A DNA stretch of 64,000 bases from Alistipes senegalensis (GCA_023664945.1 JAMPER010000001.1:403551-467550), one strand, 5' to 3'; positions 23,870 through 32,723 are shown, counted from the stretch's first letter. The notes: a model not told the origin generated them from the letters alone. Program-made: numbers and translations.

Positions 23870-23899
23870 TTGAACAGAAAGGCCAAAAGAATGTAAAAT
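23870..23899 (+). promoter_or_regulatory. Candidate promoter for the zapB-like/zapA genes
   Basis: TTGAAC (23870-23875) and TAAAAT (23894-23899) are 18 bases apart. They lie about 115 bases before the first start codon. Another AT-rich stretch (23984-24006) could hold a closer promoter. Weak, by eye. Confidence 0.35.
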
Positions 23900-24015
23900 C
23901 AGCAAGCTAAAACGTTTTTTTAATGCCGGGTCACAGGATGGTACACAACGCGGGCAATCTGCGCAACAGCGCGTTGTATGCGTTTTATTCTTTTTTATAG
24001 GGTATATAGCCCAGA

Positions 24016-24237
24016 ATGATTGATGATTTTGATTTGCTTGCCGAAAAGATAAACCAGCTGGCAGGGCTGACAACGGCCCTGCGCCGCGAGAATGCGGCGC
24101 TGCGCCGGCAAAATGCCGAGCTGCTTGGCGAGCAGGGGATGATAAACGCACGTTTGCAACAGGCGAGGGAGCGGATTGCAGGCTTGATCAGCGCCTTGCC
24201 GGAAATGCCCAGGCAGCAGGAGGAGGCCGGAGAATGA
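24016..24237 (+). CDS. Small coiled-coil protein, ZapB-like
   Basis: This 73-aa protein is almost wholly coiled coil, with heptad-like leucines and paired basic and acidic residues (LAEKINQLAGLTTALRREN, then AALRRQNAELLGEQ). Short coiled-coil proteins encoded just before zapA are common in beta- and gammaproteobacteria and resemble ZapB, a Z-ring layer protein. The last four bases overlap the zapA start (ATGA), so the two are translationally coupled and probably work together in division. Sequence identity to ZapB is too low to be sure by eye. Confidence 0.7.
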   Translation: MIDDFDLLAEKINQLAGLTTALRRENAALRRQNAELLGEQGMINARLQQARERIAGLISALPEMPRQQEEAGE

Positions 24238-24545
24238 TCCAGATAGATGTTACTATCATGGGACAGCCTTACCGGCTGGCTTGCCAGGAGGGCGAGGAGC
24301 ACCAGCTGCGGGAGGCTGTGTCGTATCTTGACGGCAAAATGTGTGCGATTCGCGATACGGGGAAAATCAGGGGAAATGACCGGATTGCCATTATGGCTTC
24401 CCTGTCTATTGCCGCAGAGCTGCTTTCTGTGAAGGCGCCCAAGGGGCCGCTGTCGGATTTTACGCTTTCTGAAATCCGGCAGAAGATTACCGATATGCAT
24501 GATGTGCTGGACAAGGCGCTGACTCCCCAGGAAGACCTGTTTTGA
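24234..24545 (+). CDS. zapA: Cell division protein ZapA
   Basis: ZapA crosslinks FtsZ filaments. The 103-aa protein opens with the family pattern (IDVTIMGQPYRLAC) and continues with a helix containing REAVSYLDGKM and RIAIMASLSIAAELL. A C-terminal coiled coil carries the tetramer interface. It is followed by 6S RNA, the zapA-ssrS order known from many proteobacteria. Confidence 0.93.
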   Translation: MIQIDVTIMGQPYRLACQEGEEHQLREAVSYLDGKMCAIRDTGKIRGNDRIAIMASLSIAAELLSVKAPKGPLSDFTLSEIRQKITDMHDVLDKALTPQEDLF

Positions 24546-24573
24546 CAATTTGCCGCCTGTTGTGAAAAACAGG

Positions 24574-24601
24574 TTGACACGGGGAGAGAATCAGGTAGAC
24601 T
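24574..24601 (+). promoter_or_regulatory. Sigma-70 promoter of 6S RNA
   Basis: A perfect -35 box TTGACA (24574-24579) and a -10 box TAGACT (24596-24601) are 16 bases apart. The start is expected near 24608, matching the 5' end of the 6S RNA. Confidence 0.8.
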
Positions 24602-24607
24602 GAAGAT

Positions 24608-24782
24608 TCCCTGCGGTGTTTGCGGTTGTCATTTATTCTTTGAACCATTCACTTGCATCGGTTGCGGAACTTGCCTGGTGGGCGTGCGCATCGCTCGTTC
24701 GATGAACCCGAAATCAGACTTACCGTGACCACCTTGAACCCCAGGTTCAAGATGCTGGCACAGCGGCACAGGCGGGGAAGGA
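24608..24782 (+). ncRNA. ssrS: 6S RNA
   Basis: 6S RNA mimics an open promoter and holds sigma-70 RNA polymerase in stationary phase. The roughly 175-nt region directly after zapA has matching ends: TTCCCTGCGGTGT at the 5' end pairs imperfectly with GGCACAGGCGGGGAA at the 3' end. The interior is an irregular stem with a central bubble, and conserved 6S-like pieces are visible (GTGCGCATCG, TCGATGAACCC, CCTTGAACCCCAGGTTCAAG). It has its own strong promoter and terminator. The ygfA (5-formyl-THF cyclo-ligase) gene often found downstream is absent. Exact ends are estimated. Confidence 0.85.
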
Positions 24783-24785
24783 ATG

Positions 24786-24822
24786 AAAGCGGCTGGATGG
24801 TGACATGCAGCCGCTTTTTTTT
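24786..24822 (+). terminator. Terminator of 6S RNA
   Basis: AAAGCGGCTG (24786-24795) pairs with CAGCCGCTTT (24808-24817) and is followed by further T residues (eight T in a row in all). Confidence 0.88.
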
Positions 24823-24828
24823 ATGGCG

Positions 24829-24864
24829 GAATAATAAAAAGGCCGGCGTGGAAAACGCCGGCCT
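24829..24864 (-). terminator. Terminator of the bio operon
   Basis: AGGCCGGCGT (24840-24849) pairs with ACGCCGGCCT (24855-24864). On the minus strand this is followed by TTTTTATTATT. It lies 25 bases after the bioB stop. Confidence 0.88.
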
Positions 24865-24888
24865 GGTGCGAAAAGGAAGAGCGCCAGG

Positions 24889-25929
24889 TTAGTGGCTGTG
24901 GTCGTGGTGATGCTCGGGCAGGCCGGGCATACGCGCCTTGATTTCGCTGGAATGTTTTGTTTTCAGGCCCAGTTTTTCCAGGAGGAGGCGGTCTTCTTCG
25001 GCCTCGGCGTTTTCTGTTGTCAGCAGTTTGTCGCCGTAAAAGATGGAGTTGGCGCCTGCCATGAAGCACAGGGCCTGAACGGCTTCGCCCAGTTCCCGCC
25101 GGCCGGCAGACATGCGCACGCGCGCCTGGGGCATGACGATGCGCGCAACGGCAATGGTGCGGACGAATTCCAGCGGATCCAGCGGCTCTGCGCCGTGCAG
25201 GGGGGTGCCTTCAATCGGGACCAGGTGGTTGATGGGGACAGATTCCGGATAGGGGTTCAGGTTGGCGAGCTGGGAGATCAGCTCTGCCCGTTGCCGGCGG
25301 GATTCGCCCATGCCGATGATGCCGCCGCAGCAGACTTTCAGGCCGGCTTTCCTGACGCGGCCCAGGGTATCCAGGCGGTCCTGGTAGGTATGGGAGGTGG
25401 TGACACGCGTGTAATGGGTAGGCGAGGTGTCCAGATTGTGGTTGTAATAATCCAGCCCCGCTTCTTTCAGGCGCTGGGCCTGTTCTTCCTGGAGCATACC
25501 GAGTGTTGCGCAGGTTTCCAGGCCAAGCGCTTTGACGGCCCGGACGATTTCCTCGTATTTTTCCATGTCGCGGTCGTTGGGCGAGCGGCCTGAAGCGCCC
25601 ATGCAAAAACGCGTTGCGCCATTGGCTTTGGCTTCTTTGGCGGCGGCCAGGACGGTTTCCAGCGACAGCATTTTGCTGGCTTTGACGCCGGTTTCATGAT
25701 GCACGGATTGCGAGCAGTAACCGCAGTCTTCCGCACAGCCGCCGGTTTTGAGCGATATCAGGGTTGCCAGTTCAACGTCTTTTTCCGGGAAGTTGGCGCG
25801 GAGGGTTTCCTGCGCACGAAAAATCAGTTCGTTGAAAGGAAGGTCAAACAGGGCGAGTACTTCATCCACCGGCCAGGTGGCAGGCGGTTCGCCGGACGGT
25901 TTTTTGTGGAAAGTGATCGGTTGTGACAT
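24889..25929 (-). CDS. bioB: Biotin synthase BioB
   Basis: BioB is a radical SAM enzyme that inserts sulfur into dethiobiotin. The 346-aa protein has the CxxxCxxC cluster motif at C65, C69 and C72 (CAEDCGYC). The segments [21 protein letters not shown] and RMSAGRRE include ligands of the second iron-sulfur cluster (the arginine in RMSAGR and cysteines in the barrel). The C-terminus is histidine-rich (HHHDHSH), which could bind metal but is probably incidental. It is the last gene of ychJ-bioA-bioD-bioB, 42 bases after bioD. Confidence 0.97.
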   Translation of the reverse strand: MSQPITFHKKPSGEPPATWPVDEVLALFDLPFNELIFRAQETLRANFPEKDVELATLISLKTGGCAEDCGYCSQSVHHETGVKASKMLSLETVLAAAKEAKANGATRFCMGASGRSPNDRDMEKYEEIVRAVKALGLETCATLGMLQEEQAQRLKEAGLDYYNHNLDTSPTHYTRVTTSHTYQDRLDTLGRVRKAGLKVCCGGIIGMGESRRQRAELISQLANLNPYPESVPINHLVPIEGTPLHGAEPLDPLEFVRTIAVARIVMPQARVRMSAGRRELGEAVQALCFMAGANSIFYGDKLLTTENAEAEEDRLLLEKLGLKTKHSSEIKARMPGLPEHHHDHSH

Positions 25930-25971
25930 CTTCAGGTATCCTTCGTATGGGAGAAAGCCGCAACGGCTGCC

Positions 25972-26652
25972 TTAAAAGAGCGGCGACAGGTCAAGAAAGT
26001 TTGCCGCTTCACGGGCAGAGGCGTTCCGGATATAGGGAATAGTGGCCAGCCGCGGAGCCGGAATGCGCCGTTCAAGCAGGGCGATATTTTCTGCCCCGTG
26101 CAGCATGGCCGGATCAATGCAATTGGCTATCCAGCCGGCCAGGCGAAGGTTTCGGGACAGAATGGACTCGGCAGTCAGCAGCGCATGGTTAAGGCAACCC
26201 AGCCGCAGGCCGACGACAAGTATTACCGGCAGCCCGAATTGTACCGCAAGATCGGCTACGGTGTCATGTTCGGAAAGCGGGGCCATGAATCCGCCCACGC
26301 CTTCCACGATGACGGCATCGGCCTGTTGGCTGATTTCGGTGTAACAGTCACGGATGCGGGGCCAGCTCACGGTTGTTTTTTCCAGCTGTGCCGAGATATG
26401 GGGGGAGGCGGCTTCCTGCAGGAGGCAGGGGGTTATTTTCTCCGGCGGCAGGGAAACATTGGCGGCGCGGAGGATGGCGTCGGTATCTTCGTTATGCCAT
26501 TGGCCATTGTGCAGCATGGCGCCGGCTGCGACCGGTTTCATGCCGGCAACGGCAAGGCCCTGCCGGGCCAGCCGGCAGATCAGGGCGCAGGTTGTCAGGG
26601 TTTTGCCGATGCCGGTATCGGTGCCGGTAACAAAGCAGGAAAAGCGGCTCAT
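25972..26652 (-). CDS. bioD: Dethiobiotin synthetase BioD
   Basis: BioD closes the ureido ring of dethiobiotin from diaminopelargonate, CO2 and ATP. The 226-aa P-loop protein has GTDTGIGKT at residues 10-18 and the family segment VEGVGGFMAPL in the middle. The start overlaps the bioA stop by four bases. Pathway order here runs bioA, bioD, bioB, matching the reaction order after 7-keto-8-aminopelargonate. Confidence 0.96.
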   Translation of the reverse strand: MSRFSCFVTGTDTGIGKTLTTCALICRLARQGLAVAGMKPVAAGAMLHNGQWHNEDTDAILRAANVSLPPEKITPCLLQEAASPHISAQLEKTTVSWPRIRDCYTEISQQADAVIVEGVGGFMAPLSEHDTVADLAVQFGLPVILVVGLRLGCLNHALLTAESILSRNLRLAGWIANCIDPAMLHGAENIALLERRIPAPRLATIPYIRNASAREAANFLDLSPLF

Positions 26653-27980
26653 GCAGACAGTACCTTTTCAAGCGTTGCCAGGGTCTTGGTTGCCAGCAAT
26701 GCAGTTTCTTCCTCGTCCAGGATGTAAGGGGGCATGAGATAGAGGGTGTTGCCGATGGGACGCAGCAGGATGCCTTCGCTTAAGCCGGCGGCAAACATGT
26801 TTTTGGGAAAGGCGGCCAGCTGCGTTTCATCAGGGAGTGCGATGTCGCAGGCCCAGATCATGCCGCGATGCCGGAAGTGGTGAACGCTTTGATGGGAAGC
26901 CAGCGGCTTGAGCGCCTGGTTCAGTTTTTTGGCCTGTTCCCGGTTTTTTTCCAGGATGGCTTCATCCCTGAAAATATCCAGGACAGCAAGGGCGGCACGG
27001 CAGGCCAGCGGGTTGCCGGTGTAGGAGTGGGAGTGCAGGAAGCCGCGGGTATAGGCCTCGCTGTAAAAGAGCCGGTAAATGGCATCGGTTGTCATGACCA
27101 GCGAAAGGGGCAGGTAGCCGCCGCTGATGCCTTTGGACAGGGTGAGGAAGTCGGGCCAGATGCCGGCCTGTTCACAGGCGAAGAAGGTGCCGGTCCGGCC
27201 GCAGCCGACGGCGATTTCATCGGCAATGAGGTGTACCTGGAAACGGTCGCACAGGGTGCGGATGGCTTTCAGGTAGGCCGGGTCGTACATGGCAAATCCG
27301 GTGGCGCACTGGATGAGCGGTTCAACGATGATGGCGGCAATATGGCCGGCACGTTTTTCCAGGAGTTTTTCCAGTTCACGGGCGGCAAAGGCGGCACGAT
27401 CCAGGGCGGTTTCGCCTTTGCCTGCTTTTCTGGCGTCGGGGGAGGGAACCAGGTGTACCTGGCGCAAAAGCGGCGCATAGGCCTGCCGGAAAAGCGGTAC
27501 ATCGGTAACAGACAAGGCGCCCAGGGTTTCGCCGTGGTAGCTTCCTTCAAGGCAGATAAATTCCTGTTTGTCGGGCAAGCCCTGGTTTTGCCAGGCGTGG
27601 AAGCTCATTTTCAGCGCGATTTCGACAGCGGAAGCGCCGTCTGACGCATAGAAACAGTGCCCCAGCCTGCCGCCTGTGAGCGAGGAGAGGCGTTCCGAGA
27701 GTTCCACTACCGGTTGGTGGGTGCAGCCTGCCAGCAGGGTGTGTTCCAGGGTTTCCATCTGGTCTTTTACGGCAGCGTTGATGCGGGGATTGGCATGGCC
27801 GAAAAGGTTGGTCCACCAGGAGCTGATGGCATCAAGGTAACGGCGGTTATCCTGGTCGAAAAGCCAGGGGCCTTTCCCGCGTGCCAGTGCGAGAAGCGGG
27901 AAGTGTTCGTGGTGCTGCATCTGTGTGCAGGGATGCCAGACGCTTTTCAGGCTGCGCGAGACAAGATCAGGTTGTTTCAT
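26649..27980 (-). CDS. bioA: Adenosylmethionine-8-amino-7-oxononanoate aminotransferase BioA
   Basis: BioA transfers an amino group from S-adenosylmethionine to 7-keto-8-aminopelargonate, using PLP. The 443-aa fold type I aminotransferase has the PLP lysine K283 in LTLSKGISGG, plus FYASDGASAVEIALKM and LIADEIAVGCGRTG. The start is at MKQPDLVS; the frame upstream belongs to ychJ read in another frame. It overlaps ychJ by four bases upstream and bioD by four downstream. bioF, which makes its substrate and often sits between bioA and bioD in betaproteobacteria, is not present. Confidence 0.96.
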   Translation of the reverse strand: MKQPDLVSRSLKSVWHPCTQMQHHEHFPLLALARGKGPWLFDQDNRRYLDAISSWWTNLFGHANPRINAAVKDQMETLEHTLLAGCTHQPVVELSERLSSLTGGRLGHCFYASDGASAVEIALKMSFHAWQNQGLPDKQEFICLEGSYHGETLGALSVTDVPLFRQAYAPLLRQVHLVPSPDARKAGKGETALDRAAFAARELEKLLEKRAGHIAAIIVEPLIQCATGFAMYDPAYLKAIRTLCDRFQVHLIADEIAVGCGRTGTFFACEQAGIWPDFLTLSKGISGGYLPLSLVMTTDAIYRLFYSEAYTRGFLHSHSYTGNPLACRAALAVLDIFRDEAILEKNREQAKKLNQALKPLASHQSVHHFRHRGMIWACDIALPDETQLAAFPKNMFAAGLSEGILLRPIGNTLYLMPPYILDEEETALLATKTLATLEKVLSA

Positions 27981-28381
27981 AGGGAAGGGGGTTCGGTGAA
28001 GAGGCCGTCCAGATAATACCATTGCCCGTTTTCTTTCAAAAAGCGGCTGGTTTCGTGCATTTTCTGTGCGCGGCCGTTGATTTTGCAGTAGGCGATAAAT
28101 TCTACCACCCCGTCGTTTTGGCTTGTCTGGTGGCGGATGATTTCCAGGCGGACCCATTTGATGGCGGGATCAATGTGTATGACGCCTTCGGGCCGTGAGC
28201 CGGGATACCAGGTTTGCCCGATGTAGCGGCTGTTATGGCAGGTATAGGCGGTGTAGCGGGAACGCATGAGTTCAAGGGGTGTTTGGGGCAGGGTTTCTCC
28301 GGCAAGGAAGCGGCGGCAGCAGAGGGCGAAAGCTGCTCCGCTGCCGCAGGGGCAGGCCTGTGTTTTGTCCGTTTTTGCCAT
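27977..28381 (-). CDS. YchJ-like SEC-C zinc-motif protein
   Basis: This 134-aa protein belongs to the UPF0225 (YchJ) family. The N-terminus has a SEC-C-like zinc knuckle (CPCGSGAAFALCC). A conserved NTF2-like middle domain follows (MRSRYTAYTCHNSRYIGQTW) and the end is aromatic-rich (GQWYYLDGLF). No function is established for the family. It begins the ychJ-bioA-bioD-bioB run and overlaps bioA by four bases, but nothing in it suggests a biotin role. SecA, which also ends in a SEC-C motif, is elsewhere in the window. Confidence 0.85.
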   Translation of the reverse strand: MAKTDKTQACPCGSGAAFALCCRRFLAGETLPQTPLELMRSRYTAYTCHNSRYIGQTWYPGSRPEGVIHIDPAIKWVRLEIIRHQTSQNDGVVEFIAYCKINGRAQKMHETSRFLKENGQWYYLDGLFTEPPSL

Positions 28382-28405
28382 GGCGGGAAGCTGCCGTGTG
28401 CCGGA

Positions 28406-29683
28406 TCAGTTTTTTCCCATGCCGGTGAAGGTAAAGGCAATGTCGGGCTTTTTGCCGGAAACAATATCGGCGATCAGCCTGCCTGAACCGCATCCCATTG
28501 TCCATCCCAGCGTGCCGTGGCCGGTGTTGAGAAAGAGGTTGCCATAGCCGGTTTTGCCGATGTAGGGGATGTTGGAGGGTGTCATGGGGCGCAGGCCGCT
28601 CCAGTAGCGTGGCTGGCTGTAGTCGCAGGCTTCGGGGAAGAGTTCCCTTGTCCTTTTGGTGAGCGCCTCGCAGCGGGCAGTGTTGAGTTCCCTGCCGTAG
28701 CCGTTCATTTCTGCTGTGCCGCCGACGCGGAGGCGGTTGCCCAGCCTGGAAAAGACCAGTTTGTGTTCCGCATCAATCAAGGAAACGAACGGTGCTGCGT
28801 TTTCATTGATGATGGGGTAGGTGGCAGAGTAGCCTTTTGCCGGGTAAATCATCAGATGAATGCCAAGCGGCTTGAGGAAGGGGGCGGAGAAGCTGCCCAG
28901 GCAAACTATAAAGGCATCTGCTTTGATGGTTTCATATTCGCCATGTGAATTGATGGCTTCCAGGCCGGCAATCCGGGCGGCGGCGCCGGTGCCTTCGGTC
29001 AAAAAGCGCACGGCGGTGGTGTTGAAGCGGAAGGTAACGCCCTGTTTTTCGGCTTCTTTTGCCAGGCCGATGGTGAACATGCGGGCGTCGCCATGTTCGT
29101 CTCCCGGCGTGTAGTCGCCGCCGATCAGTTTGTCCCGGATGGATGCCAGGGCTGGTTCAATGCGGATGACTTCGTCCGGATCAATGGAGTTGCGCGGGCA
29201 TCCCAGGGAGGTCATGAGTTTTGCACCAGGCTGGGAGGCCTCGAATTCTGCCTGGTTGGTATAAAAGTGCATGATGCCACGGGTTAAGTGGTCGTATTCA
29301 ATGGGGGTTTTGGCACGCAGGGCGCGCAGGGTCTCCCTGCTGAAGGTGGCCAATGTCAGGCATTGCCGGATGTTATGGGCGGTGTTGGCCGGCAGACACT
29401 GGGACAAAAAGCGTGCGCCCCATTCCCATTGCAGTTTTTCGGCGCGAAAGCGGTAGAGCAGCGGGGCATCTTCTTTCCCCAGCCATTTCAGGATTTTTCC
29501 CGGCGCGGCAGGGTTGGCCCACGGCTCCGAATGGGAGACAGATATCTGGCACCCGTTTGCAAAGGTGGTTTCCTGGGCAGGGCCAGGCTGCCTTTCGATC
29601 ACTGTGACTTCGTGACCGTCCTGCCGGATAAACCAAGCGGCGGCGGTACCGGTAATTCCTGAACCCAATACGATGACTTTCAC
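28406..29683 (-). CDS. dadA: D-amino-acid dehydrogenase (DadA-type FAD oxidoreductase)
   Basis: DadA oxidises D-amino acids at the inner membrane and passes electrons to quinones. The 425-aa protein has the N-terminal FAD site VIVLGSGITGTAAAWFI and the DadA-like segments TTFANGCQISVSHSEPWANP and WSGLRPMTPSNIPYIG. The C-terminal GTLGWTMGCGSGRL is also family-typical. The start is GTG, with GGGGAA upstream. No alanine racemase gene is adjacent. ThiO (glycine oxidase) is a relative, but the DadA motifs and length favour DadA. Confidence 0.9.
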   Translation of the reverse strand: MKVIVLGSGITGTAAAWFIRQDGHEVTVIERQPGPAQETTFANGCQISVSHSEPWANPAAPGKILKWLGKEDAPLLYRFRAEKLQWEWGARFLSQCLPANTAHNIRQCLTLATFSRETLRALRAKTPIEYDHLTRGIMHFYTNQAEFEASQPGAKLMTSLGCPRNSIDPDEVIRIEPALASIRDKLIGGDYTPGDEHGDARMFTIGLAKEAEKQGVTFRFNTTAVRFLTEGTGAAARIAGLEAINSHGEYETIKADAFIVCLGSFSAPFLKPLGIHLMIYPAKGYSATYPIINENAAPFVSLIDAEHKLVFSRLGNRLRVGGTAEMNGYGRELNTARCEALTKRTRELFPEACDYSQPRYWSGLRPMTPSNIPYIGKTGYGNLFLNTGHGTLGWTMGCGSGRLIADIVSGKKPDIAFTFTGMGKN

Positions 29684-29747
29684 TTGTTCCCCACTGATGT
29701 GATAAACCGTTGGCGGATATATTAAAGGATAGGCGGGCGTATTCCAA

Positions 29748-30176
29748 TCATCTGTTGGGAGATGACGGTGTTTCTTCCTGCGGGATTTTTCTTCTCAGTC
29801 GCTGTAATTCGGCGGAAATGGCATGGACAACAATGGCTTCCAGCGTTTTTTGCATGTCGTTTCTGACTTCTTCTGTCAGGAGGGCAACGGCTTTTTCCAG
29901 CAGTGTGGAGGTATGCCTGGCGATGCTGTCGTCCAGGACGACATCCAGGCGCCGGGTTACCTGTTGATGAATGCGCCCGATCAGGCGTTCTTCCAGTTCC
30001 TGCCACGGCAAGGTTTCCAGTACCTGGGCGGCAGACGGGATTGTTTTCTTTTCTTTGGGGAGGATATCTGTCAGTACCGGGACAAGCGGTTCTTTGGCAA
30101 AAGAAGCAGGAGCGGCTTTTTCTGTCAGAACCGGCGGCAAAGCGGTGTCGGGCAGGTTGTTTTTTTCTTCGTTCAC
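29748..30176 (-). CDS. Hypothetical protein, DUF2486-like, coupled to holC
   Basis: The 142-aa protein has a proline-rich, disordered first 45 residues, then a mainly helical part (LPWQELEERLIGRIHQQVTR, later TSTLLEKAVALLTEEVRNDM) with coiled-coil character. It overlaps the holC stop by four bases. An uncharacterised DUF2486 gene occupies this place next to holC in Burkholderiales, which suggests the assignment. No enzyme motif or membrane segment is seen. Confidence 0.6.
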   Translation of the reverse strand: MNEEKNNLPDTALPPVLTEKAAPASFAKEPLVPVLTDILPKEKKTIPSAAQVLETLPWQELEERLIGRIHQQVTRRLDVVLDDSIARHTSTLLEKAVALLTEEVRNDMQKTLEAIVVHAISAELQRLRRKIPQEETPSSPNR

Positions 30177-30598
30177 CGGACAGCCTCATGGCGGAGTGTA
30201 TAGCCGCGCTCGCGATAGTGTGCGTAACGCTGGCGTCCGGCCTGCGTATCGGCTTCATCTGTTGAAACCAGTTCGATTAATCGCTCGAACCGGGCAAAGC
30301 AGGCGGGAATTCTGTCGGAAAGGTTGACCAGTATCTGGCTGTGCGGCAGCTCGGCTGCGTCATTGTCGGTCAGGATGACGGGGGAACGTGCTGCCAGCGG
30401 GTCGCCGGCTGCGGCATGGGGCAGGAAATCCTGGTCTGAAAAGATCCAGAGCGCTTCATCAAGCCGGGCCAGCTGGGTGCGGTCGCGGGTAAACAGGACA
30501 ATGCCGGGAACCGGCGACAGGGAAAATGCCTTACGCACCCAGCGGCAGGTGTAGGTTATCTTGTCGGCAATGTCGGTTCTAAACTCGATTTGTGTCAT
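30173..30598 (-). CDS. holC: DNA polymerase III chi subunit
   Basis: Chi links the clamp loader to single-stranded DNA-binding protein at the replication fork. The 141-aa protein fits HolC: TYTCRWVRKAF near residue 20, then LDEALWIFSDQDFLPH and PVILTDNDAAELPHSQILVNL. The start is set at MTQIEFRTD because the upstream frame does not resemble the family. Its clamp-loader partner gene dnaX is also in this window, about 30 kb away. Confidence 0.92.
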   Translation of the reverse strand: MTQIEFRTDIADKITYTCRWVRKAFSLSPVPGIVLFTRDRTQLARLDEALWIFSDQDFLPHAAAGDPLAARSPVILTDNDAAELPHSQILVNLSDRIPACFARFERLIELVSTDEADTQAGRQRYAHYRERGYTLRHEAVR

Positions 30599-30659
30599 AT
30601 CGTTTGCCGGGGAGGACTGGGGCAAGTTTAGCCGAAAAACGGACAGGAATACAGGGCTA

Positions 30660-32723
30660 TTATGCGGAGCCGGACAGGCCGTTGTGCCGCAGGAGCGCAT
30701 CTATGGCCGGTTTTCTGCCCCGGAAGGCTTCAAAGGAGGCCATGGCCGGGCGGGAGCCGCCGACTGACAGGATTTCTTTGAGCAAACGGCTGCCCATGAC
30801 GGGGGAGAGGATGCCGGTTTCATCGGAACGGGTTTCCTCAAAGGCGCTGTACACGTCTGCCGAGAGGACTTCTGCCCATTTGTAGCTGTAGTAGCCGGCG
30901 GCATATCCGCCGGCAAAAATATGGCTGAACGCGTGTAAAAAACGATTGAAGGCGGGCGGGATGGCAACGGCAAAATGCTGCCGGATGTCATCCAGCACTT
31001 CCTGGGGCGTTTGGGCACCGTTCGGGTCAAAATCATGGTGCAGGCGCATGTCGGCAAGGGAAAACTCGATTTGCCTTAGCATTTGCAGGCCGGAATGGAA
31101 ATGCCGGGCGGCAAGCATTTTGTCAAAAAGGCTGCGCGGCAGGGGTTCTCCTGTGGTTTCATGTTCGGTCATGCGGCTGAGGACTTCCCATTCCCAGCAG
31201 AAGTTTTCCATGAACTGGGAGGGGAGTTCGACGGCGTCCCATTCCACGCCGGCAATGCCCGAGACGGCAAGTTCATCTGCTTCGGTCAGCAGGTGGTGCA
31301 GGCCGTGGCCGAATTCGTGGAAAAGGGTGGTGACTTCATCGTGTGTCAGGCAGGGCGGGATGCGCTTGCCTTCTTTTTCTGTGGGCTCGGTGAAATTGCA
31401 GGTGAGATAGGCGACAGGTGTCTGGATGCCGTTTGCTGTCTGGCGGCGGCTTCTGGCATCGTCCATCCAGGCGCCGCCCCGCTTACCGGGACGGGCATAC
31501 AGATCGAGATAGAATTGCCCGATAAGCCGGCCGTTTTTTTCAATACGGAAGAAGCGGACATCGGGATGCCAGACCGGCGCGTTATCCGGCAGGATACGGA
31601 TGCCAAAGAGGGTTTGCGCCAGCCTGAAAAGCCCCTCAAGTACCCGGGGTTCGGGGAAATAGGGTTTGATTTCCTGTTCGGAAAAGGCATACCGTTTTTC
31701 GCGCAGTTTTTCCGAGACGTAGGCAATGTCCCAGGCGCAAAGTTCTTCTATGCCGCAGGTTTCACGGGCAAAGGCGCGCAGTTCGGCCATGTCTTTTTCG
31801 GCAAACGGCCTGGCCCGGGTGGCCAGGTTTTCCAAAAAGGCAATGACTTCTTCAGGCGTTTCGGCCATTTTGGGCACCAGGGAGACTTCTGCATAGTTGC
31901 GGTAGCCCAAAAGGGCGGCTTCTTCCCGGCGCAGCCGCAGCAGTTCAAGGATGTTGCCCGAGTTATCCCATTTGGGGTCGCTTCCCAGCTCGGAGGCACG
32001 GGTAACGTAGGCACGGTAGAGTTTTTCCCTGAGCGCCCGGTTATCGGCGAATTGCATGACCGGGTAGTAGGAGGGGAAATGCAGGGTGAACTTGAATCCG
32101 GTTTTGCCATCTCGCCGTGCTGCCGCGGCAGCGGCCTGCCGGGCATCGCCGGGCAGGCCGGAGATGGCTTCTTCCTCTTCTATGTAAAGGGCAAAGGCGT
32201 TGGTGGCATCCAGCACGTTTTCTGAAAAACGGGTGGATAAGGCCGCCATTTTTTCCTGGATTTCGGCAAAGCGCGCTTTTTTGTCTTCGGGAAGTTCCGC
32301 GCCGCCAAGTCGGAAGTCACGCAGGGCGTGGTTGACGATGGTTTGGCGGACCGGGGAGAGTTCCCTGAAGCGGGCGCTGTCGTAAAGCTGCCGGTATTTG
32401 CTGAAAAGCGCCGGGTTTTGGGAAAGCGCCGTCCAGAATGCCGTGATTTTCGGCAGGTTTTCGTTGTAGGCTGCCCGAAGTTCCGGCGTGTCGATAACGG
32501 CATTCAAGTGGCTGACGATGCCCCATGCCCTGCCGAGTTTTTCGGTGGCGTTTTCCAGCGGCACAATGAAGTGTTCCCAGTCTATTTCTGGTGCCGGCGT
32601 TTCCAGCTGCGCGACAACCTGCCGGCATTGCGCCAGCAGGGTATCTATGGCCGGGGTGACATGTTCGGGCAAAATGGCATCGAATCGGGGCAGGCCGTCA
32701 AAGGCAAGGAGAGGGTTCGGCAT
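30660..32723 (-). CDS. prlC: Oligopeptidase A (M3 metallopeptidase)
   Basis: This cytoplasmic zinc peptidase degrades short peptides, including cleaved signal peptides in E. coli. The 687-aa protein has the zinc motif HEFGH with H469, E470 and H473, in the longer family sequence TLFHEFGHGLHHLL. The C-terminal region (FSHIFAGGYAAGYYSYKWAE) holds the substrate-binding tyrosines and glycine loop of the M3 family. It starts about 85 bases after folD and its terminator. Confidence 0.95.
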   Translation of the reverse strand: MPNPLLAFDGLPRFDAILPEHVTPAIDTLLAQCRQVVAQLETPAPEIDWEHFIVPLENATEKLGRAWGIVSHLNAVIDTPELRAAYNENLPKITAFWTALSQNPALFSKYRQLYDSARFRELSPVRQTIVNHALRDFRLGGAELPEDKKARFAEIQEKMAALSTRFSENVLDATNAFALYIEEEEAISGLPGDARQAAAAAARRDGKTGFKFTLHFPSYYPVMQFADNRALREKLYRAYVTRASELGSDPKWDNSGNILELLRLRREEAALLGYRNYAEVSLVPKMAETPEEVIAFLENLATRARPFAEKDMAELRAFARETCGIEELCAWDIAYVSEKLREKRYAFSEQEIKPYFPEPRVLEGLFRLAQTLFGIRILPDNAPVWHPDVRFFRIEKNGRLIGQFYLDLYARPGKRGGAWMDDARSRRQTANGIQTPVAYLTCNFTEPTEKEGKRIPPCLTHDEVTTLFHEFGHGLHHLLTEADELAVSGIAGVEWDAVELPSQFMENFCWEWEVLSRMTEHETTGEPLPRSLFDKMLAARHFHSGLQMLRQIEFSLADMRLHHDFDPNGAQTPQEVLDDIRQHFAVAIPPAFNRFLHAFSHIFAGGYAAGYYSYKWAEVLSADVYSAFEETRSDETGILSPVMGSRLLKEILSVGGSRPAMASFEAFRGRKPAIDALLRHNGLSGSA

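Noticed and set aside
28406..29683. ThiO (glycine oxidase) as an identity for the FAD oxidoreductase.
   Set aside because: The N-terminal and C-terminal motifs and the 425-aa length match DadA better, and it is far from the thi operon.
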